From NCBI GenBank assembly GCA_947623455.1, contig OX392536.1:36399465-36463464 (forward strand): a stretch of 64,000 nucleotides of DNA, given 5' to 3'. Numbering within the stretch: position 1 is the stretch's first letter; the number at the start of each line of letters is the position of its first letter. The stretch comes from Mimachlamys varia. Taxonomy: Eukaryota > Mollusca > Bivalvia > Pectinida > Pectinidae. Position numbers and translations under genes: made by a program. Below, in pieces: positions 48,928 to 61,694 of the stretch. Under the pieces are notes generated by a model. That model saw only the letters and a list, made by a program, of their open reading frames with translations, searched no databases and was not told where the DNA came from.

Positions 48928-50714
48928 ATTCTGTTTGTATAGTCTAAAGATACGTTACTCCAGGACCTCTGGAAGGGGATTCGGCAAATTGATCAAACCA
49001 ACAAAAGCGTCTTTTAGACATTCAAAGCAATGCGAAACATTATAAATCAATTTGAAGTTCTAGGTTTAAGCATTGAAACAAAGTGGATCGAAGTCCAGCT
49101 GAACTCATGTCTGGAACAGTATATTGCTCTGCTCGACTTGGTGATCGGGTATAATTTGTCAACAAGAAAGTCCTTGAAGCTTAGAGATTCGAGGATTAGG
49201 AGCGTTGGGTTAAAGTGGCGATTGAACAAAATTAGAAGTGGGTTGGCCTTTCCGTGCTAAGGCTATTTGTCAGCTGTCCCGCGGACGGAGACTTACTCGT
49301 ATGTACAAATTGATTTCAGAGGACAACAAGTGTGTTCACAGAATTGTGGCTTTATTTGTTTTGTCTGAAATAGAAAATTATTAGACAAACGACGTCCCTC
49401 AGGAGTCGAACCATTTTTAATTGACTTTTAGCTTAAAATGACAATAGGTAAATGAAATAAACAATATACTGTACCAGCTAAAAGAGACATTCGGCAAACT
49501 GAACCCTGCCAGCAAACCTTGAGTTTATCTGGTTTGCCTTGTACGCCGAGTTAAGTTAAAATCATCTGAGACTTCGACGTTAGGACAATTCGCGGTATTT
49601 ACTGTCGTCGTACGTCAACTGTTGGACGATTACGTGAAACACACACCTCATCTCCCACTCCCCCATCACTTCCAATTTATTTCAGAATAGCCAACAATAC
49701 CTTATGAGACTGAAGAGACTTACATTTTCAAACGTGTTTATATCAATGCAATGGATTTGAAAAGTGTAATTGATTATTAAAAACAGAATACAATCGTTTA
49801 ATTGTGTTGTCCTACTGGGACTTAAGCATCAATACACGTTATTACTAATGAATTAGGACAAAAATGTTCTCGTGTCATTTTGTGAGTCGAATGACTACAT
49901 CCAGCTTCCAATCGTAATCCTCAATCTGTGAAACATCAGTAGTTGATTTTGGAAATGTTTTCTTTTTCGTGTTTTCTGTCATAATGGCGAATGGTCACAA
50001 GGAGTAACGGGATAAAACCGGACACCCAAGCACCAAATACCTCCATCTAACGTAAAAATTTTGCTCCTGACTTTTGCAAATACAAATTTTAAATCTAAAA
50101 TCGCCCTATTCTATGATGCTAGTAAGCATGCACATATCATTTTTAGTAAAATATGGAGCCAAAACTGGCTTGCACGTTCAGTGGCGTCAATATCCAGCAG
50201 GTAAAATGTTAAATCAAGTCGCAGTGTTAAAGAACATGTGGTATACGTAATTTGAGGTCGTTGTTTCATTAGACTAATGGCCCTTGGTACCGGGTGTGTA
50301 TCACACGCAACTGGTACACGATAGCATCTCGTCTAGAGCAAGCTGTGTCAACGCAGTCAGATCAATGTTAACAGGTAGCTCGCATATAAATTCGTTGACG
50401 TTGATAAAAAAAGTGTCAATGTTGATTGTTCTGTATAATATAATACATAACCGTTCAGTTATTTAATCCATACCGATTACATAGATAAAATTGACACAGT
50501 AAATTGTATCACATGCATTCAGAAGTATGGGTTCAGCTTAGAGTAATCAGAGTGACGTTTGGTTGTGTATATATCCCACCAACCAGGCAATACTAGATGA
50601 AATGGCCGAATCCTCTGAGACCATATATCACGTAGGCGATGAATATTTTTTAAGGTATCCTTCAACACATTTTTGTTAACAAAGTATACACAATGGAGTG
50701 TAAACAATGTAAGA
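48928..50714. other. Unassigned intronic or intergenic spacer
   Basis: No exon, element or RNA gene recognised. ORFs at 49030-49260 (plus), 50284-50466 (plus) and 50519-50752 (minus) have no motif or splice context. Confidence 0.45.
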
Positions 50715-50995
50715 AATAGAATCAGAGAATAATGCAGCGTCAACAAAACCATAATCCTAACTCAAAATCGATTAAAGGAAATATTTACATGGAAACCCTC
50801 GTAAAAGTACAAGAAAATAAGATCAGGTGTTCCGAAAGAGTAACCGTCTTCTGCTTCATCGACGACACCCGCCATGTTAATCTTGGTCCCATCCAAGTAT
50901 ACATCAATCCTCAAAATGAGAATCGAGTCTTCATTGTCAATCACAACATGTAAGCACGCTAATGAGTATACTCAAAAACAGAATTGATATTTGTT
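50715..50995 (-). mobile_element. Dispersed small-ORF repeat family, copy 4
   Basis: Minus-strand copy ending only about 15 bp before the TA-flanked transposon at 51012. Its small ORF starts at 50875 on the minus strand with MAGVVDEAEDGYSFGTP, continues through LYFYEGFHVNISF and runs to a stop at 50762. In this copy the frame is also open upstream of the ATG. Confidence 0.75.
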
Positions 50996-51011
50996 ACCCG
51001 CAATCCTTGTA

Positions 51012-53587
51012 AAGGGCCTGTTTCCAGTAATGTTAATTCTCCATAGGCGCCTGCCCCCGTATAGTTTCTTATCTAGCTCAACTACAGTTTTTTTCTTTTC
51101 CGAAGAATAATTTTACACCTTTCCGACACCCAGATTTAATAATGTCAGTAAAAATGTATTTTTATAAAGTTGTCATTTTGAGCATCAAAGACATGAGGTC
51201 GTAAATAAATGAAGGTTATCTCGAAATTGTGATTCGCAACAAAATATAAATTTCTTTTGATAAATATTTCCAAAACATCGTGTTTATTCATAAAACATGA
51301 AGCAAAAATTTTCTCGGATGAAAATGCACTTGCAGAGACACAATTATGAAGAAAAATGCCATAAAATTGCAATTTTCTCCCGTTATATAGTTTTGGATGC
51401 AAATTTCCATCACAAAATCGGATAGAGCTTTACTTGTTTCATGTGTGTATCAAAAATCAGTTTATTCCATGTGGTGGAACGTTCTCATATCGCCGCCTGA
51501 ATGTGGGTGTAAATTGAAAGAAAAGGGGAAATAAGCAGCAACCTTGTCTGAAACCCTATTATATAGCTTATTATATACAAAATTTTATATTGAATATCAG
51601 AGCGGATATTTTCATGACAGTTTTATGATATCTAACGACTACATAAACAGTATCGATATAAAGATTTACACTGAGGACACCCTGATACACGAATACTGTT
51701 CTATCCTAAGTTGTCCTCTTTTGAATTTTCTGATCGTATGGCCTTGTACATTTATCCGTATCTTCTTGTCTTTGTCTATACGTTTACGGAATCATTGACT
51801 CAACGTTAGCTATTCTTGTCTCACTTTCCTTGTTTTATTGTCCCATCTCCAAAGCGTTGTCTCACTTTCTTTGTGCCTGCCGACCACGCCACATCGAATA
51901 AATAGATTATCCATATGAAATACTTTATTTTATTCCAAGTAATCAATCAATTCTGCGCTTCTTGGAGGTATTGAATGCAGTTTATTATATTGTCTTGTTA
52001 TTTTGTGTAATTAGTTGTTCGTTATTTACACATTATCACACATTTTCGCATAATTGTACCAAACTACTAAGTATGTTTTTGTTACTTTATCGACGCTTCA
52101 TAAACCAATCGTTATTGTTTCAAGATGGAGGGTAAATGTGTTGGAGAAGGCTGTCAACTATACTTCAAGAAACGTAGTGGAAATAAGAACAGGAGTGCAC
52201 GCAATGTAAATAGTCCACAATACAAATGGCTCCTAGATACGTTGGTGCAACAAGGATTGATGTCAGCAAAGAAACAAGCACTTATTTGCCAGAAGTGCTA
52301 AATGAAGTATCTTTGGAACAAAAATCAGCCTGAACCTGAACCCGAGCAGAAACTGGAAATAGAGGACGAAGACGACTCCCCGTCCCATATCCTGCCGTTG
52401 CTGACCCTTCATGATCTTTTGAATGGATAATCTTCACACAAAAATTGCTGGCTCTGTCTTGTTACCTTTGCAATAAATGGAACAAAATCATCAGTCTTAC
52501 CAAAACGTGCAAGACATCACCTGATCTATTCACACAAACTGTGGTGTCCCACCTCAATCCGCGTCTGCTCCATTCACCTTATTGGTAACGACTTAGATCC
52601 GTCTACAGAGGTTGTCCTTGATAGCAGAGGTTCCTTGGAATCTCAGTTACCATCAAAATCGTGCGCAATCATTTATGACCTTCGAGAGGTGTCGCACTTC
52701 CTTTCACAGAACCAGTCTGCGATTGCAATACGCTTTTCTTCTCTTGATGACTCGGCATGCATGGCCTGGACAGGTTGGTCCAAAGATCAGTTCCTCGAAA
52801 TCCACTCGCACTGTTCCCCAGATCTTCCATCTGGTATATATACCAAGACTACACACGATGCTCTATTACTTTTCTGGGTAAAACTGAAAACCAACATTTC
52901 CTGGAGTCAGTGTTCTTCTCTTTTTGGAATTTCCAAGTCAAGTGTGTCCAAAAGGAACACGTTTTGTTTGTTGTTCTGTCTATTTCTCAGCCAATGTCTA
53001 CAACCACGGGGACTTGTGAAGTAGCCATCTTGGATTTTTTTTATGAAAAAGTGTTTCTCTCACTTTTTTTCATATCTGTGTACATATTCTCAACATACCG
53101 AGCATATACTCTCGTGTTTTTGTTAATTATCTAAAGAAAGTCGAAAATCGGCGATTCAACCATAGGCTAATTCAACCCAAGATTTTAAAATGTTCCACCA
53201 CTTACATGTTGATAATTTTTCCTCTCATCAATAGCATATTACGTACTGTTATATAGGATAAAAATTTGTCTAAAATGTTATCATCGAAAATGGCATTTTT
53301 GTTAGATTGTTTCTTCCATACAACAGCCAAATGGCGCGATGGAAACATGATTTTTTGTCACAATCATGCCATGAATGTATTCTTTACGGTGACTATCATT
53401 TGATTAGATTTTCATTAATATCTTACATAACATGCACATTTTATCAACACTTAGACAGCTTCTGAAAGGTACAACTTTGAGGAGCCATACAAAACAAACC
53501 AAGTGACCTAAATCTTTATACTTTATAGATTTGTGACCACAACGGAAATTTGAATCAGAGAAGGGGCTATTTTGGAAACAGGCCCTT
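51012..53587 (+). mobile_element. TA-flanked DNA transposon, 2,576 bp, inactive
   Basis: Perfect 15-bp terminal inverted repeats AAGGGCCTGTTTCCA at 51012-51026 and its complement at 53573-53587, each bordered by TA (51010-51011 and 53588-53589) as a likely target duplication. The element carries one broken transposase-like frame (52125-53024). The left kilobase holds only unrecognised ORFs (51145-51402 minus, 51544-51798 plus). TA duplication, GGGCC-type ends and a zinc-finger-bearing transposase fit the ISL2EU/IS4EU-like branch best, but a Harbinger-related or other DDE family is possible. Bounds are firm; the family is inferred. Confidence 0.75.
52125..53024 (+). pseudogene. Transposase pseudogene of the TA-flanked element
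   Basis: From ATG 52125 a single frame runs for about 300 codons, interrupted by TAA at 52299 and TAA at 52428, and stops at 53022. In order: a CVGEGC and ICQKC cysteine pair (first 60 codons), an acidic PEPEPEQ linker, a possible C2CH zinc module (CWLCL, then WCP and VCSIHL), and a transposase-type region with AWTGWSKDQFLEI, DALLLFWVKLKTNISW and the helix-turn-helix-like SLFGISKSSVSK. The last motifs resemble the segment just before the DDE catalytic domain in DDE_4-type transposases. No DDE core follows, so the protein is truncated as well as interrupted. Frames given for neighbouring ORFs are shadows. Confidence 0.6.
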
Positions 53588-53589
53588 TA

Positions 53590-54612
53590 TGCATTGTATC
53601 AGATCAACCTCAAAAAACAAAACCGGTTGATTCGTTGTATAACATGCCCATTTAAGTGGCTGATTTAAAGCAAAAAACCCACCATCATCTTTTTGGCAAA
53701 CACGAGAAAACAATAAAAAGTTTGCGCAAGTTCTACAACCTATTACAATTACAGATAAAAAAACGTCAAATGACAAGAAGTTCGTTTTTCTTTCAAATAA
53801 TATTTTCGTTTATAGCCTAACCGTATCATTATTGTGTTAGTCTTCACATTTGTTTAGATAGGATATACTATATTCATTTTACAGAAAATCGAGTTGATGA
53901 TTCGTTTATTTTTTCAGATTGGAGAAGTAGAATAATACTGTAAGGATCATGTGATGACATTCTATTTGTATCGTATCCCGAAAGTTTCTCTCATTTGATT
54001 CGACACTATCTGTAGTTTCGACAAACCCTCAATAGACCACCCCCTATCTATCGCTTGACATGCGGATACATTATGTTTATAATTCATTTGGTATACGTCA
54101 AATATCATATGACCGTGGTTTTCCAGTAAAGATCCTACACAAACCTTTATTCATTCTGTATTCATGGTTGGATAGCAATCATAGAAAAATCCCCTTTCAG
54201 GAAGAATTCCTTGATCAATAAGCTATTATACAAATGTATACTAAGCAGAAGAATGCCACAATCAATTCCGTTTCTGATTATTCAGCAAACTCAACTGCTT
54301 ATACAAACGAATAAATATTTGTCTTCGATTACAATCAAGCACGGCACTCCTCTCCTCCCATCCTCTACGCATGTTTCCACATAAAAAGTCTACTAAATCT
54401 ATATTATTTGTAGTAGGTCTTCAGCTTCCAAGTACAACTGTACTAAACGCAGGTCATCCTTAAACAAGGACTACAATGTTTCCTAGTTTGGACAATGATC
54501 ACTTTAAGTTTTCGCACATTATACATGTTCGATCAAACTTTCACGGGTGTTCCATCATTGTCTGAAAGAAGACTATAGCAAAACTTCCTGATGCTACAAT
54601 TGGATAGAACAA
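53590..54612. other. Unassigned spacer
   Basis: AT-rich; a 69-codon minus ORF (53567-53776) overlaps the transposon end and is chance. Nothing recognised. Confidence 0.45.
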
Positions 54613-54861
54613 CAGGTCCCTAATTCATGAAAGTGTTCGCACGATCAAACATAGATTCTGTGAAACTTACTTGAAACTCACCTAAGTCATTTCAATGATT
54701 AAAAAACTGAATACAGTATTCTGTTTCAGGCTTTTTCTATTGCTTTCCACAACTTTGACAAAATAAGATGTTTTAAAGGATTTACAGTCAGAACAAGAAA
54801 TTAAGCTTGAGCACAGAATACATGCTTGGGTATAAAAACGGTTTCATGAATACAGGCCCTG
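54613..54861. mobile_element. Candidate MITE with GGGCCTGT-type ends
   Basis: Left end CAGGTCCCTAATTCATGAAA and, on the complement from 54861, CAGGGCCTGTATTCATGAAA form imperfect inverted repeats about 250 bp apart. The GGGCCTGT start resembles the ends of the transposon at 51012-53587, suggesting a related transposase could have mobilised it. No ORF and no clear target duplication. Confidence 0.55.
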
Positions 54862-55339
54862 TTTGTACAGTTTGAATGCCACTTGTCGGGCAATTGTATA
54901 TCAAAATAGCTGAACAAATGTAAGGATCCAAGTAGTTTTTATATTGATTTCAATTTTAGAATCAAAACAATTTGCATTCCAAAGAACTTTTGACTGCAAG
55001 TACATGTGCTTGCTAGAGTTACATACATATAATGTGACACTTGCTTTGAGCTGATTATCTGTTAGCAATGTCTGGTTATACACATATAGTTTTATACAGA
55101 TTTGTTTTAGATATGTTAGTCAGTTATGTAAAATTATAAAAATACAAAGACCTATCAGATAAATGAGGAAATAGATTTATATTCCGGTAAGATTTATCAT
55201 TTCATAATTTTATCATTTTGATAGTGTGTCCATGGGAACGTTGCCCGTAATAGATACATGTATGCAAATCATACTCAAGGATCTTACTTTCTAGGAACAA
55301 CACGGGGATTCGAGAGATGCAGGGTTCATGGTCGACTTC
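54862..55339. other. Unassigned spacer
   Basis: AT-rich DNA; the 60-codon minus ORF at 54901-55083 has no motif. No element recognised. Confidence 0.4.
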
Positions 55340-55620
55340 ATTGTCTCATTGAAGTATTTTGTGTGATGTGAAGATGGATGTTTTTGAGTATGCTCATTAC
55401 TGTGCTTACTTGTTGTGATTGACAATGATAACTCGGTTCTCACTTTGATGTCTTGATGTTTACTTGGATATCACCAATATTTACATGGCGGCTGTCGTAG
55501 ATGAAGAAGAGGACACTCACTCTTCCGGAACACCTTGTACTTTATCTTGTACTTTTACAAGGGTCTCCATGAAAATCTTTCTTTTTTTTCGGATTATGGT
55601 TTTATGTCGCTTCGGTAATC
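55340..55620 (+). mobile_element. Dispersed small-ORF repeat family, copy 5
   Basis: Contains GAGTATGCTCATTACTGTGC, GATTGACAATGATAACTCGG, GGCTGTCGTAGATGAAG and CTTCCGGAACACCTTG in family order. From the ATG at 55485 the start matches the family ORF (MAAVVDEEEDTHSSGTP), then small indels shift it out of frame. Confidence 0.72.
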
Positions 55621-58059
55621 TTTAATTTTTATTTTAAACTCATGTTATCACAGGTTGTAAAGGAAGTCGCGTTCTTTAAAACTAAAATGTAGCTCTCTGA
55701 GAATGTTTAGCAGGTCGCCATGCTTTGAAACGACGTAGGATGTAAGTAAACATGTAATATAGATATTTATTAGATTACAATTGCAACTTTTTGTTTGTGC
55801 ATCAAATTATCTGACAACGATGGGGATTTCATAAATAACTTTCATATCCAACCTTAATCTGGAAGTGAAATTAAAACAGGCAACACTTGTTAGCTATATT
55901 GACTAATCAGTGAAAATCGAGACGTACTAAGCCTGTAATGTGTCACGTGATCAAATAGCAAGTGGTTCATTTACATACCATAATTACCATTGGGAGTGAA
56001 AGCCTGTGAGCGATTATAAGATCAGTTAAATAAACACATTTTCTTTTATCACAATCGCATTTTCCTTATGCTTGGTATTTGCAATTAGATAATATTTGTT
56101 GTTTTTTTATACTTCTGAAACATTCATGAGTTCTCCGTAAGACTATTTGAACACGAATACGGATTTTCAAGTTAACTCTTTCTAAATATGAGTAGTATCA
56201 TATGGGATTTAAAACGTGAATGGGAAGAGGAGAGGGAATTCTGGACTTGATGGTCGAAAATATATTTTCTGTATTACGTTCATCTGAATATAAAATAACG
56301 ACATAGATATGAGAGGACTGCAAAGAGTTTTTTGAGAGGGAACATACGTGAACCACTTCACAACATTTTATTATGAAATCTGAAACAATGCATACTTATT
56401 TCTAAGAAAATGATATCGTTTATTATTACGCTGTATATAAAAAAACGGTTATTTACAGACTCTACACATGGTATGTCTTTGTCATGAAAAGATTTAACAG
56501 AGCAAACTGAAATGAAAGTGTTCGGCAATACTTTAAAACATATTTCCATGTATCTGAACGCGTTCGATGCCATTTTTTCATCCGCTTGCCATCGCCAAAA
56601 ACGTCAACGACCCTAGAACAACTCACATACATTCGGAACCACTCTGATTGATAGGCCAGAATGGGAGCAACAGGACAGGCAAAATTTCGTCTGGTAACAG
56701 GCACGTGTAACCCTTATTAGTATTCATCTATTCATGACTCCTGTCTCCGTGGTTTACATCGCCAAATCCCAGTAATGTTTAACATCGAACTGTGCTAGGC
56801 CCAGACTGGATCTCTATGGATAGGACAATGTTTGCTATCAAACAGAGGAAGGAACTTGTTTGCAATCTCAATCTGTGTGCATCACATTTGTGTTTGTCTT
56901 ATGGACGCATTGTTATATATAAGTTAGGATAAATTTTGATCAATCTCTCCCAACAGTACCGTTCATTATTTATTGTCACAATGCAAAAATCATAATACGC
57001 GTGCTAAGTTGAAAATGTGAATTAACAATAATGAGACAATGAAATATTACATATCCAGTTAGTTCTTGATTGTATAGTGGACATGTATGACACATACGTT
57101 TAAGAGGCAATGGCAGTAAGATGGAACGAGATGAAAACATATTGTTACAAAATGTATTTGTTTACAGATATGAATAAAATCAAAATGTGTTAAAATATTA
57201 ATTTATATAAGTAAAAAGTTAATTAATATCAGTTAAAAGAAATTATTTCCTCCTATTGGCTAGTATGAAAGCGTGTGAGTGGGGCTTGTTCTTTAAAAAA
57301 TTACTTTCAACCAGACACAATTATAAAGCTTTAAAGTTGCAACTTCTAGTGTTATAAAAATATGAAAACATTTTATTCAATTAATGTATTGTATAGTGGA
57401 GGTCAATCTTATTTTACGATGTCTAGTCAATTAACACCCGGATTTTCACATTATTATGCTTGTCCCTCATTATACAGTAATTGTCATTTACAATGACAAG
57501 TATTGTTATATATGCATGCTATATAAATGACTGTTCTACGATTAAATGCACTGTAGCGAAACATCAGATCGTTAAAGGATCATGATTAACCGGATAGTTC
57601 AAGTTCGTAGTTGACAGGGAGATGATTCTGCGAAATGTCAGTAAAAGTATTGTACCTGTTGTTCACATCGTTTTCATTGACCTTCGGGGAAGTCAAAACT
57701 GTCGAAACGCTTTTAACGAACCTTGAAGAATTAATGTGCATTTTCTTTTTCGAGGACGCATTATATTGCTAATACTAATGTTGCGTGGGCACTGGTGCAC
57801 TTGCTCCGAATATCAATACATCAGATGTAAATGTCAACTTTCTTGCAATAAAAACCACGGAAAACATTTTTATTGTCGACATCAGACTTTTGCTGTTAAA
57901 CATGTTATTTCTTTGTGATATGAATCTCGCTACTTTTTATATCAATTAGCGTTCCTTGTAATTTTATTGTCATTTCCCCAGTTCTTTATATGAGGACGTG
58001 ACATTTTTCAGATTTAACTTAAATATATAGCGAGTTAAGAAGAAAATGCTGGTTTTATT
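55621..58059. other. Unassigned spacer
   Basis: AT-rich DNA with no recognised gene. Minus ORFs at 56358-56573 and 56462-56704 overlap each other in different frames without motif. A T-rich stretch with TTTTCTTTTTCGAGG precedes the chance ORF at 57736. No element boundaries found. Confidence 0.4.
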
Positions 58060-58545
58060 CTCTTGAACGTTGCGAAAGGTCTCCATGGAAATCTTCGTCG
58101 GAAACCCACGGAACACTTCTCTGACGTTTGCATCCCTTGGCTAAAATGGAAAGAAACTCTAGTTTTCGTACTAAAATAGTAGCAAATCATATCGATAGTT
58201 TCATCCGTGACTACATACAGCCGGGACATCAAGCCGGGATATCCCGTTTCATTTGTAGCACCGTCTGTCAACAAAACCTGTCGATAGTGTTATAATTGTG
58301 TCGATTGTGTGATTAAAATACAAGGTCCTGCTATACGACGATTGACATCGGCGTCATGCCTGCAGAAATATACTGGTCGTGGTCACGGTAAATTGATCTA
58401 ACAGAGGGTCACGAAAAACGACCATTCTGATTGTTCGAAATCCCCGAATAAACTTCTATTCGGGAAAACGAAGGTTTACACCGATTTTGGCCACCGGGAT
58501 GCAAACGTCAGAGAAGTGTACCGTGGGTTTCCGACGATGCTTGGA
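58060..58545. repeat. Inverted repeat, arms of 50-90 bp, spaced about 345 bp
   Basis: Left arm TCGTCGGAAACCCACGG, AACACTTCTCTGACG and TTTGCATCCC (58096-58137) is mirrored by GATGCAAACG, TCAGAGAAGTGT and CCGTGGGTTTCCGACGA (58498-58541). Weaker similarity continues toward the centre (GGCTAAAATGG against GGCCAAAATCGG). A 79-codon minus ORF (58035-58274) spans the left arm but shows no domain. An old inverted-repeat element is the likely source; the ends and any target duplication could not be fixed. Confidence 0.7.
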
Positions 58546-59864
58546 CAAGTTTTCATTTATTTGTCGCTCCATTTGTATAGATTTTAAGTGGAATTTATGA
58601 ATCCGTTACAACAGCTCCTCTCTCAATATATCAAACTTAAAAACATAATATCAAAACATAAATGAGGCGTGGCCGGAGTGGGAGGAGTAGGCGGGGGTCG
58701 GAGAGGATGGAGATTGTCGGAGAGGGTGTGACCACGTTCAATACTACATATAATGTGTTTGAGATATTTGTCAAGACTTCCAACATTGAAATTCTGAGGG
58801 ATTAATGAAATAAAAACAAACAACGGACGATCTTTGAATTTGAAAGGATCAATGAACACAAAACAAAAGAGCAAACTTATTCATTGCAATAATTGATTGT
58901 TCGTTTAGATACAGAAGGGCACTGCCACTTCTAAAAGAAATGTACATCCTGTATAAAGCTCAATGATTATAAGAAAAACGTGCAGCAAGATGAGAGAGCT
59001 ATATATAGGAAATGCCATACCATATGTAAGAGTTATATTAATATGAAGATTGCGAGTAGACTAGATAGTGGACAATGTGGTACATATTGTTGACAGGTTC
59101 GCGTTACAATGTACGTCCATTCCCCGTAGCAATTATTTCACAACTCATCCTGCAGACCTCTGTCGACTAAATCAATGCGAGAACAAAAGTCTCCCCCAAT
59201 CATTTAAATAAACATTTGAGAATAAATCGGATAGCAGGGTATTAGATCCCTGTTACTCGTAACACGCGAGCTTCACTAAGTCAATATAGAAACGCTGTAA
59301 TCTTTGTTCGACTCCGTCACACCACCAACCAATCAATAACGGCTTTACAAATTGTTCTGACGCCCATGTGTTTTGTTAACGAGGTCGATAATTGGTGAAC
59401 AATTGTAAACAATGTAACGTATCTGAACAAGTCATGAAAGAGCAGACTTTGATTTGTTACTAGTGTAGAGCATACAAGCGATCTTACATAACCAGGCTAG
59501 TATGACGATTAACTTCAGGAAATGTTACCAAGGTTTTTTGCCATTAATCAACACAGTTGATTGCTTTAGACGGGAGTTGTCACTTATATATGGTTTAACC
59601 CACTGTGGTGTCATGGATACAGCATGTTTAACAATGTTCCATGTCAATGCAACATTTCAATACATGTGATTTATGTGGCCAACAGTTACTGTGGCCAGGT
59701 TCGACCTTTCCAGAAAATAGCTGTAAAATATCTGTCTAGGCTTTTTCGAGTCTTGTTAGGTTGACATTACACATTCAGATAGTGTACTTTTGAATTTATA
59801 ATTTTTTTTTTTATATTTATCTTCATTAATAGCGATCAGGATTTCCTTTTATTAAAAGGATGTC
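58546..59864. other. Unassigned spacer with a short G-rich tract
   Basis: 58662-58725 is strongly G-rich on the plus strand (AGTGGGAGGAGTAGGCGGGG and GGTCGGAGAGG), unlike the AT-rich surroundings; the rest is unremarkable. No gene recognised. Confidence 0.4.
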
Positions 59865-60015
59865 TATTTAAGGACGTGCCAGATTTGGTAATTAAGGAAA
59901 TCCGAAGCGCTCACAGAAAATCCAACATAGCCGACATAGGCCTTGAACCTGTGACCAAGTAGTAGTTGGAAACGGTCAGAAGCCTCAACCAATTGGCCTC
60001 CGCCACCCCTTACGC
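59865..60015 (-). mobile_element. tRNA-derived SINE relic
   Basis: On the minus strand the order is GGTGGCGGAGGCCAATTGG, GGTTGAGGCTTCTGACC (A-box region), GGTCACAGGTTCAAGGCC (B-box GGTTCAAGGCC), then GTCGGCTATGTTGG and TTTCTGTGAGCGCTTCGG. Head plus conserved-looking body is the arrangement of a tRNA-derived SINE. The tRNA identity is not recoverable and the cloverleaf is degraded. Confidence 0.6.
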
Positions 60016-60504
60016 ACTTAATAAAAGACATTTATTGATAACTGAATTTACCTACACAAAGACTTAGAATATCTTATTTTGAATAATATATGACATGAGT
60101 GTTAAATGGACTTGTCACTAACAACGGAGTAGAGTTTTGTGTGGAACATTTTTAGTTTTCATGTTTGCTTGCTAATTGTTCTTTAACGTTAACTTACTGC
60201 TTTACATACGCTTGTTAGGAATGGCTTTCACTTAATGTAATAAAAGCCTCGAATTAAATCTATTGGAGAAATTAAAACTGATGTACTTATATTAAGAATA
60301 ATATTTCAGTTCAAATAAAATTATTATTCTTCAATTGTTCACCATCCAACAAAAATGATGATTACAAGCACATGTGGTTGGTTGGTTGGTTGGTTGATAT
60401 TAAAATGTGATAGAAATTGTTATTTACAGTAAATGTATAAGATTTATTTTTTATTTTTAAAAAGAAAATCGCTATTCAATTCCTTGCAATCTTCAGTTTT
60501 AGAT
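60016..60504. other. Unassigned spacer with a GGTT microsatellite
   Basis: AT-rich, with (GGTT) repeats at about 60375-60396. Nothing else recognised. Confidence 0.45.
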
Positions 60505-60665
60505 ACAACATACATGCAGGGAAAACCTCATTCCGTTGTACTTTTCAATAGTCTCTGTGTAAATATTTACTTTGTTCATATTTTGAACATAGTTTAATCG
60601 CTTTTGAGTTCAGATTGACATTTCGGTTTTCTCTTTCACCTTTTTCTTGATGCGGATATGCGATG
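60505..60665 (+). mobile_element. Dispersed small-ORF repeat family, copy 6 (diverged)
   Basis: Right half only: TAGTCTCTGTGTAAATATT, TTTGTTCATATTTTG and TTAATCGCTTTTGAGTTCAG follow family order. The ORF-bearing left half is too diverged to read. Confidence 0.5.
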
Positions 60666-61694
60666 TGTAATTGACTTCTCAATTATGATTTAGATTTTTT
60701 TCTTTTGTTTTCTATAATGAATCTGGTAAAGTATTTTTTACATGTACTCGTCGTTCCTTGTCACACTTCAGTGAATAACAGGGTGGGTACGTGAATATAC
60801 CCACTGGAACATTTTTTTCTGTATCAACAACGATAACATAATGTTTTATCAGTGGTAAACCATCCGACGATCTAACATTTCCGGTTCCGTTAAATACATT
60901 TGGATCAGTTTTTAGTATAACCTATAAGTACGGCACATACCGCTACGTTCACCCATGGATATAATGGAAATCTTAACCAGTAGGGTTTGGTTTATCCTGC
61001 CGAACAAGGTCCTGCAAATGACAATCCATTACTGATTTCTAAATATGATGCCAGCCAGAGAAAAACGATCAGTCAATCGGTACTGATTATGGTGTAGACT
61101 GATATTTGAACAGCTGCAAGCTTCGAGGTGGTCTTTTTTTCAAAAGATACATAAAGTGACATCAAATAAAAAATGTTCAGATTTTTAAAGATGATACCAG
61201 ATGAACTGATATGAGTATAAAACCATAATTCATTCGACACCATGTAACTGTAGCAATGAGGTATGATATTATAGTTTTTCTGTCCATGACCTACTGAAGT
61301 TTTACCAGATGCTACACACAAAACGAACTACTGTGAAGTCTCTAATTCTCGTCGATTTTGCTAAATATAACCGTTGCGATCGTATTCATATGTCAAATAT
61401 TTCAAATAATTGTTTGAGAGGGTAAATGATTTCGTAATATATGAATGAATGTTCCAACAAAAGATTTTGCCCGTAAACCATGGGCGTCGTGAAAATGTGA
61501 TATTTTACAAAGTTAGGATAAGTGGAATTGTTTAAGAGAATGTGAACGAATTTCTGGCTTTTCAATCAAAAGGTTACTTGTCAGAATGTCGGATATGCCA
61601 CGTTGTTGACTCTTATATATCTTTCAACAACGTGTATTAACAGTTTTTCAACCAAAACATTTACAATGTATGTGATGGACATGTTTTTTAAGAA
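60666..61694. other. Unassigned spacer
   Basis: AT-rich DNA; the 82-codon minus ORF at 61073-61321 shows no motif. No exon or element recognised. Confidence 0.4.

Noticed and set aside
51145..51402. 85-codon minus ORF inside the TA-flanked transposon as a second transposon gene
   Set aside because: No motif of a nuclease or accessory protein was visible; AT-biased composition suggests a chance frame.
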